Counted from the stretch's first letter, positions 16,076-24,151 are shown. The stretch: DNA of 30,285 nt from CAZVPF01 sp964628195 (GCA_964628195.1 CAZVPF010000035.1:1-30285), one strand, 5' to 3'. A program made the numbers and translations. Notes: generated from the sequence alone by a model not told the origin.

Positions 16076-18166
16076 TTATTTTTTGATTTGTATGATCTTA
16101 TGGAATTTGACCAGCGACGGGTCTAAAACCAATTTAACTTCACCGTTTTTATAAGAAAAATCCACATTTTCATCGCCCGGCTGGAGTTTGGCCCATTTAG
16201 GTTCTGTTTCTGCCGGGAATGAAATTATTACCGGCTGGTCGCTGTCCTTTTTTTGTTTCCAGTTTATGCTTCGATTTATAACATGGACATAATAGTTATC
16301 CCTGTTTTGCATAAGTGTAATTTCAAACCACGGACTGGCTTTGAAATCGATGGCGTCTTTGCCTCTCGGCAGCAGTTTTTCAAGCACATCATTCACAAAC
16401 TTACGAATACTGGCATTATTTCGAATCGGCTTATGAGAGTATCCGCTGCGTCTGTAGTATTCCTTGAAAATATCACCCGCGATATAAAAACACACGCCTT
16501 GACCGTACCTGTTGGCTGTCACCACCGGGTAGGCGTGGTCCGCGGTTTTTTGCATCACCCTGGCGCCGTTTGCTTTTACTGTTGTAAAATTACTGAACGC
16601 GATCTGTTCATCGCCGAGAATGTATTCGGCCCTTTTGAAGTCCGGGTCCTGTTTAATGTCAACACCGAGCATGTCCTTAAGATCGGCATTTACAGTCGAC
16701 CCGGAAGCTAAAACGCTGCCGCCTTTTCTAACAAAATCCTTAACAGCCTCAACTGTTTCGTCTTCAAGGTACGCCTGTTCGGCGAGTATGATCATTTTAT
16801 ACCTGTCAATATTATCGCGGAGGTATTTAGAGTGCACGATATCGAATTGTACATGATTTTCCACCAGCGCCTCATATGCGCCGACAAGGTCATCCATAAT
16901 GGGCTTGTTGTCGGGCCAGTAAACCCTGCTGTTGATCCTGCCTGTATCGCTTCTCCGGAAGGTTCCGTCCGACGTTTTGCCCATCTCCGCTTTATCTTTG
17001 ACCCTGTTGGTATTGAAAATCACGTGTGAATAATGTGTCCGGGCGCTGTGGAGTATGGCCGCGTAAGGAACCGACCGCGAATCCATGCAAAACGGCTGCC
17101 TCTGTCGGGCGAAGTCTGCGCCTTTTTTGGCAAGGTCGAGGTATATATCCGCTCTTCTGTAGCCCGGTCCCTGGTACTTCTCTTCCTTACGCAGTGTTAA
17201 AAAGTCCGTCGGAAACTCGCCGATGTTCCACCTTCCGCCGTATGCCGCGATCAGCGAAACATCGTTATATATCTGCTCGACGGTCTTAGGCCGTATCCCC
17301 GCCCATATGTCGCTGCCCAGGCCGGGCATTAGATCGAAGGGGGCATCGATTGAATCGGCATACTTGGCATAAAGCCCCAGTTCCAGCGGGTCGTTATGCA
17401 CATCGCCGGAAAGGTTTTCGATAAAATCGGGCAAAGGCTCCGGCTGTTCGACAAAATAAGCGTGATTAATCGTCACCAGTATATCCGGGTCCACACTGTG
17501 CGCTGCTTCGACGATCGCCTTCATCCATTCTACAAAAGTATCACGGTGAAACTTGACCCACTGCTCCCATTCACCGAAGTTTTCGTCAGTAAGCTCCCGC
17601 GGCGGTTCCTTACCGTACTGCTTATTGTATTTTTCGATACAGTTTTTGCAGTAACAAACGTTTACCGTGATGATGCTCTCGTCTATCCATATCTGGTCCG
17701 GTTGAATTTCACGCGGCAGGTCGGTGTACTTTTCCGGGATAATCTTGTTATAAACAACCGGAGTATTAAAGCACAGGTGTTTGCGGGTCCACCTGCCGGC
17801 GAATGTGCCGTCGGCATTAATCCGGTAAACGTACCTGTCGTCATCTGCATAATGCGGATACCACACCCCCGCATGGTTGATTGTTGCTACGACTTTGAAC
17901 CCGAGCTTGTCATCGATATTCTCGTCCTTTATCTCCTTGACCAGCCGGAGGTCATGCGTATGAAACTGTATCGCGTCGGGACGGACCTCCTCGATCTGCT
18001 TTTTGATAAAATCGATGTGTTCGACAGGAAGACTCAGAGACACATGTGTGTGAATATACGAGTCCTCGTACCAGCCGTCATCCGATGCATAACCGGCAAG
18101 GGCAATAAAACAATAAATAGACAAAATTGCTGCAACTTTAGACAGGGGGGCCTTGTGTTCTTTCAC
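16076..18166 (-). CDS. Secreted GH42-like/GHL6-like glycosidase with trimerisation-type domain
   Basis: A 696-residue protein starting at GTG 18166 with an AAGGAG site five bases upstream. Signal peptide at residues 1-27. The barrel (about 35-390) has KHLCFNTP with C132, then IWIDE with D162-E163, then C171-Y-C173-x2-C176. This order of one Cys, an acidic pair and C-x-C-x2-C is that of the structural zinc site and acid/base Glu of GH42 beta-galactosidases. The region also resembles Pfam's hypothetical glycosyl hydrolase 6. Residues ~400-600 (IDRYKMIILAEQAYLEDETVE, then a Gly-rich turn) match the GH42 trimerisation-type domain, followed by a C-terminal beta domain. Substrate unknown; beta-galactosidase activity should not be assumed. 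It lies 36 bp downstream of the GntR-type regulator gene, probably in one transcript. Confidence 0.7.
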   Translation of the reverse strand: MKEHKAPLSKVAAILSIYCFIALAGYASDDGWYEDSYIHTHVSLSLPVEHIDFIKKQIEEVRPDAIQFHTHDLRLVKEIKDENIDDKLGFKVVATINHAGVWYPHYADDDRYVYRINADGTFAGRWTRKHLCFNTPVVYNKIIPEKYTDLPREIQPDQIWIDESIITVNVCYCKNCIEKYNKQYGKEPPRELTDENFGEWEQWVKFHRDTFVEWMKAIVEAAHSVDPDILVTINHAYFVEQPEPLPDFIENLSGDVHNDPLELGLYAKYADSIDAPFDLMPGLGSDIWAGIRPKTVEQIYNDVSLIAAYGGRWNIGEFPTDFLTLRKEEKYQGPGYRRADIYLDLAKKGADFARQRQPFCMDSRSVPYAAILHSARTHYSHVIFNTNRVKDKAEMGKTSDGTFRRSDTGRINSRVYWPDNKPIMDDLVGAYEALVENHVQFDIVHSKYLRDNIDRYKMIILAEQAYLEDETVEAVKDFVRKGGSVLASGSTVNADLKDMLGVDIKQDPDFKRAEYILGDEQIAFSNFTTVKANGARVMQKTADHAYPVVTANRYGQGVCFYIAGDIFKEYYRRSGYSHKPIRNNASIRKFVNDVLEKLLPRGKDAIDFKASPWFEITLMQNRDNYYVHVINRSINWKQKKDSDQPVIISFPAETEPKWAKLQPGDENVDFSYKNGEVKLVLDPSLVKFHKIIQIKK

Positions 18167-18171
18167 TGGAA

Positions 18172-18177
18172 CTCCTT
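18172..18177 (-). promoter_or_regulatory. Ribosome binding site deciding a GTG start
   Basis: AAGGAG on the - strand, five bases before GTG 18164-18166. This supports the GTG as the start of the glycosidase gene, and the signal peptide begins right after it. Confidence 0.7.
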
Positions 18178-18202
18178 TTCATATTTTTAATTAATATCAA
18201 TT

Positions 18203-19360
18203 TTAAACTGGTATCTGCACTTCAAGTTTATATTCAGCCGGATTATGATCTTTGATCCATTGTTTTTCAAATTCGTTTATAACCGCTTTTCCCAGTTCTT
18301 CGAGGGGCCATTGCACTTGTTTTATCTCAAAGTTTTTGAATCTGTGCACTTCAAAATTAAATATGCCGGATATATCGATCAAGGGTATTTTCTTTTCGAG
18401 TTTTATATAACCTTCATTTTCAAGTTTTTCTATGCAGGCGAGAATATGTTCATGGAGACATATGATTGCGTCAAATTTCTTATTGCTGCTGAAGAAATGC
18501 ATAAGGATGCTTTCAAGCTGCTGGGAGAAACCTGCCTGGCAAAGCATTTCGTTTGAAAAGTCGGGATTGTTCTGCTCCATGGCCTCTTTGAATGCGTCAA
18601 CAATATCTACTGAATAAGGGTCCTTGTAGATGCCTCCGACCGGGCCTGTCAGCATGGCAATATTCTGTGAGCCTTTAGCGGATAAATAGCTTAAACATTT
18701 TTGTGCCATGTCTCGTGTATTAATATTTAGGCTTTTGACAGGAAGGTCCTTGAAGTTTCTTCCGGTAATAACCACTTCATAACCCTTGTCCACAAGCCGC
18801 ATAATGTTCATTTTATGTGTCGGAACAGGCTGAAGCCAAATGACACCATCGGGATTCCTGTCATCGATCTTCTTTAGAAACTCGGGATGCGAAGGTTCAT
18901 TGTCACTTTCATCGCCGGAATTATGCAGAAGTTCGATTCTCCAGTTGTGTTTATCGCTTTCGCTGAGCACACCTTTTATAATAGTATAGATCGATGCGCT
19001 GCCTCGCACGGAAGCCCAGAAAGGCATTATTACACATATTGAGTGATTTTTTGTTATGTTGTGGTTGTTATTACCCGTGCCGGGCATGTTCTGAATAAAA
19101 TCCCTAATATCACGGCTGCCTTTTTTAGGTCTGCCTGTAACGTAAATGCCGTCGCCTGGTTTGGCTTCCAGCGCTCCCTGCATCTGGAGTATTTTTATCG
19201 CCTTCTGTGCGGTCAGATATGAGACATTGTATTTTTTAGCCATTGCCCGCAGGGGCATAAGTTTCGTACCGATGCTGTAATTATTACCAGAGAGTTCTTC
19301 GGATATTTGTTCGTAAGTTCTTTGTAAAGAATAACTTGAGTCTTTTGTCTTTTGTTCCAT
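18203..19360 (-). CDS. GntR-HTH / LacI-type sensor transcription regulator
   Basis: A 385-residue cytosolic DNA-binding protein. Residues 10-80 form a GntR winged helix (YEQISEELSGNNYSIGTKL, LRAMAKKYNVSYLTAQKAIK, GDGIYVTGRP). Residues ~105-385 resemble a periplasmic-binding-protein-like sugar sensor as in LacI/GalR (SICVIMPFW, PDGVIWLQP, GSQNIAMLTGP, FDAIICLHEH, PLIDISG). Such GntR-LacI hybrids, as in the AraR type, are usually repressors released by a sugar. It starts at ATG 19360, faces the LamG genes across a 285-bp divergent region, and is followed by the glycosidase gene. It probably controls itself, that glycosidase, and perhaps the LamG genes. The inducer cannot be predicted. Confidence 0.88.
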   Translation of the reverse strand: MEQKTKDSSYSLQRTYEQISEELSGNNYSIGTKLMPLRAMAKKYNVSYLTAQKAIKILQMQGALEAKPGDGIYVTGRPKKGSRDIRDFIQNMPGTGNNNHNITKNHSICVIMPFWASVRGSASIYTIIKGVLSESDKHNWRIELLHNSGDESDNEPSHPEFLKKIDDRNPDGVIWLQPVPTHKMNIMRLVDKGYEVVITGRNFKDLPVKSLNINTRDMAQKCLSYLSAKGSQNIAMLTGPVGGIYKDPYSVDIVDAFKEAMEQNNPDFSNEMLCQAGFSQQLESILMHFFSSNKKFDAIICLHEHILACIEKLENEGYIKLEKKIPLIDISGIFNFEVHRFKNFEIKQVQWPLEELGKAVINEFEKQWIKDHNPAEYKLEVQIPV

Positions 19361-19412
19361 GCCGTTTCGCCTATGGTCTGTCAGGTTAGTAATCAGATAC
19401 TTAATGAATAAT

Positions 19413-19441
19413 ACTATACCATATGAAAGTCAACAATTCAA
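19413..19441 (-). promoter_or_regulatory. Candidate promoter for the GntR-type regulator gene
   Basis: On the - strand TTGAAT and TATAGT stand 17 bases apart, with the -10 about 52 bases before the ATG at 19360. Spacing is ideal for a housekeeping sigma factor; each box has one or two mismatches. Read by eye only. Confidence 0.5.
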
Positions 19442-19450
19442 TATCAATTT

Positions 19451-19496
19451 ATATCGATATTTGAAAAAATTTGATTTCTCTATCGATTTTCAAATT
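19451..19496. promoter_or_regulatory. Nested inverted repeats, candidate operator
   Basis: The stretch holds the palindrome ATATCGATAT (19451-19460), the arms TTTGAAAA (19460-19467) and TTTTCAAA (19487-19494), and the arms AATTTGA (19468-19474) and TCAAATT (19490-19496). It lies between the two divergent promoters and ends five bases before the + strand -35 box. That is where the GntR-type regulator would be expected to bind. The sequence is AT-rich, so part of the symmetry may be chance. Confidence 0.45.
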
Positions 19497-19501
19497 AAAT
19501 C

Positions 19502-19529
19502 TTGACTGAATTGGATTACTTCCTATAAT
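19502..19529 (+). promoter_or_regulatory. Candidate promoter for the LamG gene cluster
   Basis: TTGACT and a perfect TATAAT are 16 bases apart, the best promoter-like match seen in the window. Transcription would start near 19536, giving a leader of about 110 bases before ATG 19646. The leader contains a TTGAC-N6-GTCAA inverted repeat at 19573-19588. Confidence 0.65.
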
Positions 19530-19645
19530 AGTACTTACTATGAAAGACAGAAGCACACTAACTTCGTATGCATTGACAATTCGGTCAAATGTGATATGTC
19601 CAAAATCCTATTCTGTTTTTTAATTCAATAATGGAGGTGTGAGAA

Positions 19646-20626
19646 ATGAAATGCATTCCTGTTTTCCTTTTGGTTTCCGCTATTTCTGCCTTTGCCTGGG
19701 CAGGTACTGTGGGCTATTGGCAGCTTGACAAATCAAGTGATAACCTTGACGCCGTTATGGCCCATGGGCTTAATGACTATCTTGACCTGACAGTCTTCGG
19801 TACTGTAAATCAATCGAATGCTGCGGTTGACCCGGTTCCGAATCCTGCAGGGGCTACGTGGAGGTGGCAGGCCGGGGACGGAACGGCCGCTGATAACGCA
19901 GGTTCACAGGCTTTTGGGGGCGGTGCAGGCTGGTATCTTTCCCCAGCGGACCCGCAGTTTTATTTTGATAACGACAGCTCTTTTACAGCGGAATGCTGGT
20001 TTACTACTAACTCATCGAATGGTTATATTTTCGGTAACCGTCATGCAGACAGCTACCTTGAGACTTCCGGCTGGTATACGGGATGGCACCTTTGGGTAAC
20101 TTCTAACGGAACTTTTGTAACACTGCTTGCAAACGGCGACCCCGGACGAGTGCAGGGAGACGACAGCGCGGATGTTCAGCTCAACGCGGCCATCACCCCT
20201 GGAACATGGTATCATGCTGCAGTTGTTTGGGACCATGACGACGGTGCGGATGGCACGCTCAGGCTTTACCTTGACGGTACGGAAGCTGCCTCTTCATCCG
20301 GTTCAGCGGCATGGAGCGGGTTTACCGGCGGTTCGTGGGCTATAGCCCAGAGAAATATCTGGGTCGATGAGAACGACCTCAATCTTGGTGTTATATGGGG
20401 GCAGACGGGCTTCAGCGGAAGCATTGACGAGGTAAGGTTTGTCGATGAGGCATTAACGCCCGACCAGTTCCTTAACGGCAGCACAGTTTATCAGCCGACA
20501 GAAGATATTGTTCGTGACGGCGACATTGATATAGACGGAGATGTGGACATCATAGACTTTTCACTGTTCGGTCAGCAGTGGCAGATGAATACTGATCCAT
20601 CACAGCCCGATGCGGTGCAGCTTTAA
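19646..20626 (+). CDS. Secreted single-LamG protein with half-dockerin tail
   Basis: A 326-residue exported protein. Signal peptide 1-19 ends in AWA. One LamG (concanavalin A-like jelly roll) domain spans about 20-280, with VGYWQLD at the start, SSFTAECWFTTNSSNGYIFGNRH in the middle, and GTLRLYLDGTE and GSIDEVRFVDEALTPDQFL at the end. Residues 289-310 carry one Ca-loop repeat (DGDIDIDGDVDIIDFSLFGQQW), half of a type I dockerin. No catalytic residues were recognised, so a carbohydrate-binding or structural surface role is likely. GGAGGTG stands six bases before ATG, a strong ribosome binding site. It is first of three related LamG genes, and the nearest to the strong promoter. Confidence 0.8.
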   Translation: MKCIPVFLLVSAISAFAWAGTVGYWQLDKSSDNLDAVMAHGLNDYLDLTVFGTVNQSNAAVDPVPNPAGATWRWQAGDGTAADNAGSQAFGGGAGWYLSPADPQFYFDNDSSFTAECWFTTNSSNGYIFGNRHADSYLETSGWYTGWHLWVTSNGTFVTLLANGDPGRVQGDDSADVQLNAAITPGTWYHAAVVWDHDDGADGTLRLYLDGTEAASSSGSAAWSGFTGGSWAIAQRNIWVDENDLNLGVIWGQTGFSGSIDEVRFVDEALTPDQFLNGSTVYQPTEDIVRDGDIDIDGDVDIIDFSLFGQQWQMNTDPSQPDAVQL

Positions 20627-20674
20627 TTACGCAGTTGTTATAAATTAACTTTTAATAGTTGGAGGTGTTGTGGG

Positions 20675-23128
20675 ATGATAAATACGATAATAAAAAAGAC
20701 TTCATTAATGATTGTGATAAGTTTTATTTTTACGTCGTTTTCATATGCCGACACAGTCGCATACTGGGAAATTGACGGAGAGTTCTGGAACATGCAGGAT
20801 TCGGTCGGCTGGTATGATGTCACACCCGGCGGGATCGTCAAAAACAGCGCATTAAAAGTCAGCCCTATTCCTAACCCGGATAAATCCCTGCCGTGGCTGG
20901 GGGATGGCGACGATTCGGTTACCAATCCGTATGCAGGCTGGTTTACGCAGGATTATTATTATGTTCCGAACGACAGCGACCCGGATCTCCACGACAGGAC
21001 ATTCGACTTCTACCCGGAAAAATCATTTTCGGTTGACGGTTGGTTCAGGCCGCTTGCATCGGGTGTTATCGTGGGCAACCAGCACTCAGTTTCCAGCCCC
21101 ATTCCCGGTCAGTTTGGCGGGTCATTCAACGGCTGGAGGTTGACAAGTTTATCAGGCGGTAATACGCTTCAGTTCGAGATCGACGGAGCCGCTTTTGATG
21201 ATAACGTGGAGATTCTTTATGATCCCTCGGGCTTCAGTGACCCTAATATGCACCTTTACAATAACCTTCATCACTTTGCGGCAATTTACAAGGCAGATGA
21301 ACTTAAGATGGAACTGTACGTTGACGGAGAGCTTGTAGGCCAGGCCGCTGTACCCGAAACATGGATATCTGACAGCTGGACGGTACATCGCGGCGGAGCG
21401 CTTTCGATGGGAGCCAGGGACTCCGGAAGCGGAACATTTACGAGCCTTCTTTATACTGGTGCGATCGATGAGATACGTTACAGCAATGTCGCGATCAAGC
21501 CGAAGGATTTTCTCAATGCCGAAAGGACCGTTGCATACTGGGAGCTTGACGGAACAAGCTGGGCGGCTGATCCGAACGACTCGGTCGGCGACAATCACTT
21601 GCTGGTTTACAACGGCGCTATAGCCGACAGCGCTCTTTATGTTGACCCGATACCAAATCCGGACAGGTCTCTTCCGTGGGTAGGCCAGGGCGACGACGCG
21701 GCAGCAAACGGCGGGGCGGCCTTTTTTACAAGCAGTGACGGGGCGGACGTTTTCTACATCCCCAACACCAACGACCCTTTGACACATGACACCACTTTCG
21801 ATATAAACCCTGAAAAGTCGTTTACTGTTGACGGCTGGTTCAGGGCACTGAATTCAGGGGCGATTGTAGGTAATGCTCATTCGGCTGCGGCTTCGCACCA
21901 GATCAACGGCGGGTATACGGGTTGGCGTTTTTACACTACAGGCGGCGGGACAAACCTCGTATTCGACGCCGACGGCTCGGCAACAGGCGATAATGTAAGA
22001 CTGGAAACACCAATCCAAAGCAATGTGCTTTATCACTTCGCCGGTGTATTCGATGCCGACGCGCAGCAAATGCGTCTTTACCTTAACGGCAAACTTGTCG
22101 ACAGCGCCGATGTTCCGGGTTCATGGAGCTTTAGTCGCGGCGGTGCACTTGCAATAGGCGCGCGCGACGCCGGTGACGGTAACGGGATAACTGATTACGC
22201 TTTTACCGGAAGCATTGACGAACTGAGATACAGCGCATACGCATTCGAGGAAGAGGACTTGCTGAACTATGTTGAGCCGGTTATAGCTTACTGGGAACTT
22301 GACGGCGAGGAATGGGACGGCAGGGATTCTGTCGGCGACCGCGACATGACTTTCGCAGGCGCGCTTACTTCAAGCAGCCTGGTCGTAGACCCTATACCCA
22401 ACCGGGAAACGAGTGCTCCCTGGTGGGGCCAAACCGGTGACGATGAATTTTATAATCCAAACGCGGCATGGTTTAACGCCGGTGTCGCGGTGTACGTGCC
22501 CAACACGAACGACCCCGAACTGCATGACAGCGCCTTCGACCTTGACCCCACGCAGTCTTTCACGGTAGACGGCTGGTTCAGGCCGACAAATTCCGGCACA
22601 ATTATTGGCAACCAGCACCACGCCGACTCGAGCCACCAGGTAAACGGCAGCTACAAAGGCTGGCGCGTCTATACTACGGACGGCGGTGTAACACTGAACT
22701 TTGCCGCTGATGGACAGGCTGCAAGCGGCGGAAATGTTGTGCTAAGCGGTTCGTGCGAGCAGGATGTGCTTCAGCACTTTGCGGCTGTATTTGACGCCGA
22801 TGCCCAGGAGATGAGGCTGTATCTTGACGGGCTGCTTATTGATTCTGCGACGGTTCCGGGTACATGGTCGGCGCACCGCGGCGGTTCAGTCGCTATGGGC
22901 GGCAGAGACGACGGCGACGGAACTTTCGGCGCGACAGACTATATCGGCGCTATCGATGAGGTCAGGCTGATAAACAGGGCTCTCAAGCCTTCCGAGTTCC
23001 TCAGTCCCTCCTTCCAGGATCAACTTCAGTGCGGTGATTACGGTTATCTTGAGGCCGACTTCAACAGGGACTGCTATGTTAATTTTCTTGACCTTGTAAG
23101 CATGATGACAAACTGGCTTTACCAGTAA
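20675..23128 (+). CDS. Secreted triple-LamG protein with half-dockerin tail
   Basis: An 817-residue exported protein. Signal peptide 1-25. Three LamG repeats of about 250 residues begin near 26, 286 and 536. Each has an AYWE(I/L)DG opening, an IPNPD or IPNRE turn, a (V/T)DGWFR motif followed by GNxH, a GWR strand, MxLYxxG, and an (I)DExR closing strand. Residues ~790-817 hold a single dockerin-like repeat (ADFNRDCYVNFLDLVSMMTNW). No catalytic domain is seen. Internal triplication plus kinship to the flanking genes points to tandem duplication. GGAGGTG stands seven bases before ATG. A likely role is polysaccharide binding at or outside the cell surface; the ligand is unknown. Confidence 0.82.
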   Translation: MINTIIKKTSLMIVISFIFTSFSYADTVAYWEIDGEFWNMQDSVGWYDVTPGGIVKNSALKVSPIPNPDKSLPWLGDGDDSVTNPYAGWFTQDYYYVPNDSDPDLHDRTFDFYPEKSFSVDGWFRPLASGVIVGNQHSVSSPIPGQFGGSFNGWRLTSLSGGNTLQFEIDGAAFDDNVEILYDPSGFSDPNMHLYNNLHHFAAIYKADELKMELYVDGELVGQAAVPETWISDSWTVHRGGALSMGARDSGSGTFTSLLYTGAIDEIRYSNVAIKPKDFLNAERTVAYWELDGTSWAADPNDSVGDNHLLVYNGAIADSALYVDPIPNPDRSLPWVGQGDDAAANGGAAFFTSSDGADVFYIPNTNDPLTHDTTFDINPEKSFTVDGWFRALNSGAIVGNAHSAAASHQINGGYTGWRFYTTGGGTNLVFDADGSATGDNVRLETPIQSNVLYHFAGVFDADAQQMRLYLNGKLVDSADVPGSWSFSRGGALAIGARDAGDGNGITDYAFTGSIDELRYSAYAFEEEDLLNYVEPVIAYWELDGEEWDGRDSVGDRDMTFAGALTSSSLVVDPIPNRETSAPWWGQTGDDEFYNPNAAWFNAGVAVYVPNTNDPELHDSAFDLDPTQSFTVDGWFRPTNSGTIIGNQHHADSSHQVNGSYKGWRVYTTDGGVTLNFAADGQAASGGNVVLSGSCEQDVLQHFAAVFDADAQEMRLYLDGLLIDSATVPGTWSAHRGGSVAMGGRDDGDGTFGATDYIGAIDEVRLINRALKPSEFLSPSFQDQLQCGDYGYLEADFNRDCYVNFLDLVSMMTNWLYQ
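21041..21084 (+). repeat. 44-bp direct repeat, copy A (triple-LamG gene)
   Basis: Identical over 44 bases to 23547-23590 in the next gene, in the same frame, coding for WFRPLASGVIVGNQ plus one base pair more. Sequence on both sides differs at many synonymous sites. Confidence 0.9.
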
Positions 23129-23189
23129 AAAAGAGCTTTCTGATGATATTTATTGTAAATGGTACTTTTGTTAAAACGGAGGTGGTAAA

Positions 23190-24053
23190 ATGAAGAATGT
23201 ATGTATTTTAATGTTAATTGCAATTTGCGGTATGTCACTCAGTGCCGCGACTGTGGGTTACTGGGAGTTTGACGGCACCGATGCGATCATCGGCAAAGAT
23301 GCTGTGGGCACTCATGACCTTGTTACAGCTATTGGAACGGTTGGATCAAGCGGGCTTAAAATAAACCCGATCCCGAACCCGGACGGGACAACACCGTGGG
23401 CCGGCCAGGGTGACAACTCTGCCGGGAACACAAGCGCAACATGGTTTACCTCTGGTGATGTTCTGTACAGTCCCAATAACAGCGATTCGTCATTGCATGA
23501 CAGCACTTTTGATCTTGACCCGACAAAGTCGTTTACAGTCGAAGGCTGGTTCAGGCCGCTTGCATCGGGTGTTATCGTGGGCAACCAGCATGCAGCAGGT
23601 GATCCGGATGTCGGTCAATTGGGTAACAACTTTAAGGGCTGGAGGGTCAATACTCTTGACGGAGGCAATACGCTGCAGTTCCATGCTGACGGTTACGCGG
23701 GCAGCGGAAGTTCGATCTCGCTTCAAACACCCTGTGTGTACGATGATCTCAACTTCTTCGCGGTAGTTTTTGATGTTGCCAATGACAGCATACGCCTGTA
23801 CCTTGAAGACGAACTAAAGGATTCAACTTCCATCCCGGACAACTGGTCCTTTCACAGGGGCGGAGCCCTTGCATTCGGGGCCAGGGACCTCGGTGACGGA
23901 ACTTTCAGCAGTCTTAGATACGCAGGTGCCATCGATGAGATCCGTTATTCGGATGAGGCACTTTCTCCCAGCCAGTTCCTTGTAGCACCGGAACCTGCAA
24001 CTATGGCATTATTGTCGATGGGGCTTATTGGACTGCTTCGTCGCAGGAAATAG
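23190..24053 (+). CDS. Secreted single-LamG protein with PEP-CTERM anchor
   Basis: A 287-residue protein. Signal peptide 1-20. One LamG domain spans about 21-262 and resembles the repeats of the gene before it (VGYWEFDG, NPIPNPDG, FTVEGWFRPLASG, GAIDEIRYSDEALSPSQFL). The C-terminus PEPATMALLSMGLIGLLRRRK is a typical PEP-CTERM signal: Pro-Glu-Pro, a hydrophobic helix and a basic end, recognised by an exosortase for surface attachment. No exosortase gene is in the window. GGAGGTG stands five bases before ATG. It differs from its two LamG neighbours in that it is anchored through PEP-CTERM and lacks a dockerin-like tail. Confidence 0.87.
   Translation: MKNVCILMLIAICGMSLSAATVGYWEFDGTDAIIGKDAVGTHDLVTAIGTVGSSGLKINPIPNPDGTTPWAGQGDNSAGNTSATWFTSGDVLYSPNNSDSSLHDSTFDLDPTKSFTVEGWFRPLASGVIVGNQHAAGDPDVGQLGNNFKGWRVNTLDGGNTLQFHADGYAGSGSSISLQTPCVYDDLNFFAVVFDVANDSIRLYLEDELKDSTSIPDNWSFHRGGALAFGARDLGDGTFSSLRYAGAIDEIRYSDEALSPSQFLVAPEPATMALLSMGLIGLLRRRK
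23547..23590 (+). repeat. 44-bp direct repeat, copy B (PEP-CTERM LamG gene)
   Basis: Identical over 44 bases to 21041-21084, 2.5 kb upstream, at the equivalent place of the LamG fold. Confidence 0.9.
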
Positions 24054-24069
24054 ATACTATTGCGGACAT

Positions 24070-24118
24070 AAGGGGTGTACAATTGCAAACAAATACTTGT
24101 TTCAACCGTATACCCCTT
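24070..24118 (+). terminator. Long hairpin between the LamG and pseudopilin genes
   Basis: Arms AAGGGGTGTAC (24070-24080) and GTATACCCCTT (24108-24118) make 11 pairs with one G-U wobble. Inside, AAACAA and TTGTTT make a second six-pair stem around a four-base loop. Only a short TTTGTT follows, so it could be a weak terminator, an RNA-stabilising 3' stem or an attenuator lowering expression of the pseudopilin gene. Confidence 0.5.
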
Positions 24119-24151
24119 TGTTCGGTCAATTAATTTTTGACAGGGAAGATT

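Noticed and set aside
17396..18190. 264-residue + strand ORF opposite the GH42-like gene
   Set aside because: It is antisense to a gene with signal peptide and conserved motifs; its own product has no recognisable domain.
20675..23128. Triple-LamG protein as a glycoside hydrolase of GH16 type
   Set aside because: The jelly-roll fold is shared, but no E-x-D-x-x-E catalytic motif is present in any repeat.
19441..23590. Mobile element or CRISPR as explanation of the repeated sequences
   Set aside because: Repeats are within coding LamG domains, are not evenly spaced short units, and no transposase or Cas gene is present.
24137..24151. TTG start for the pseudopilin gene
   Set aside because: ATG 24152 has GGGAAG at a normal distance; the TTG would add five residues and has no site upstream.
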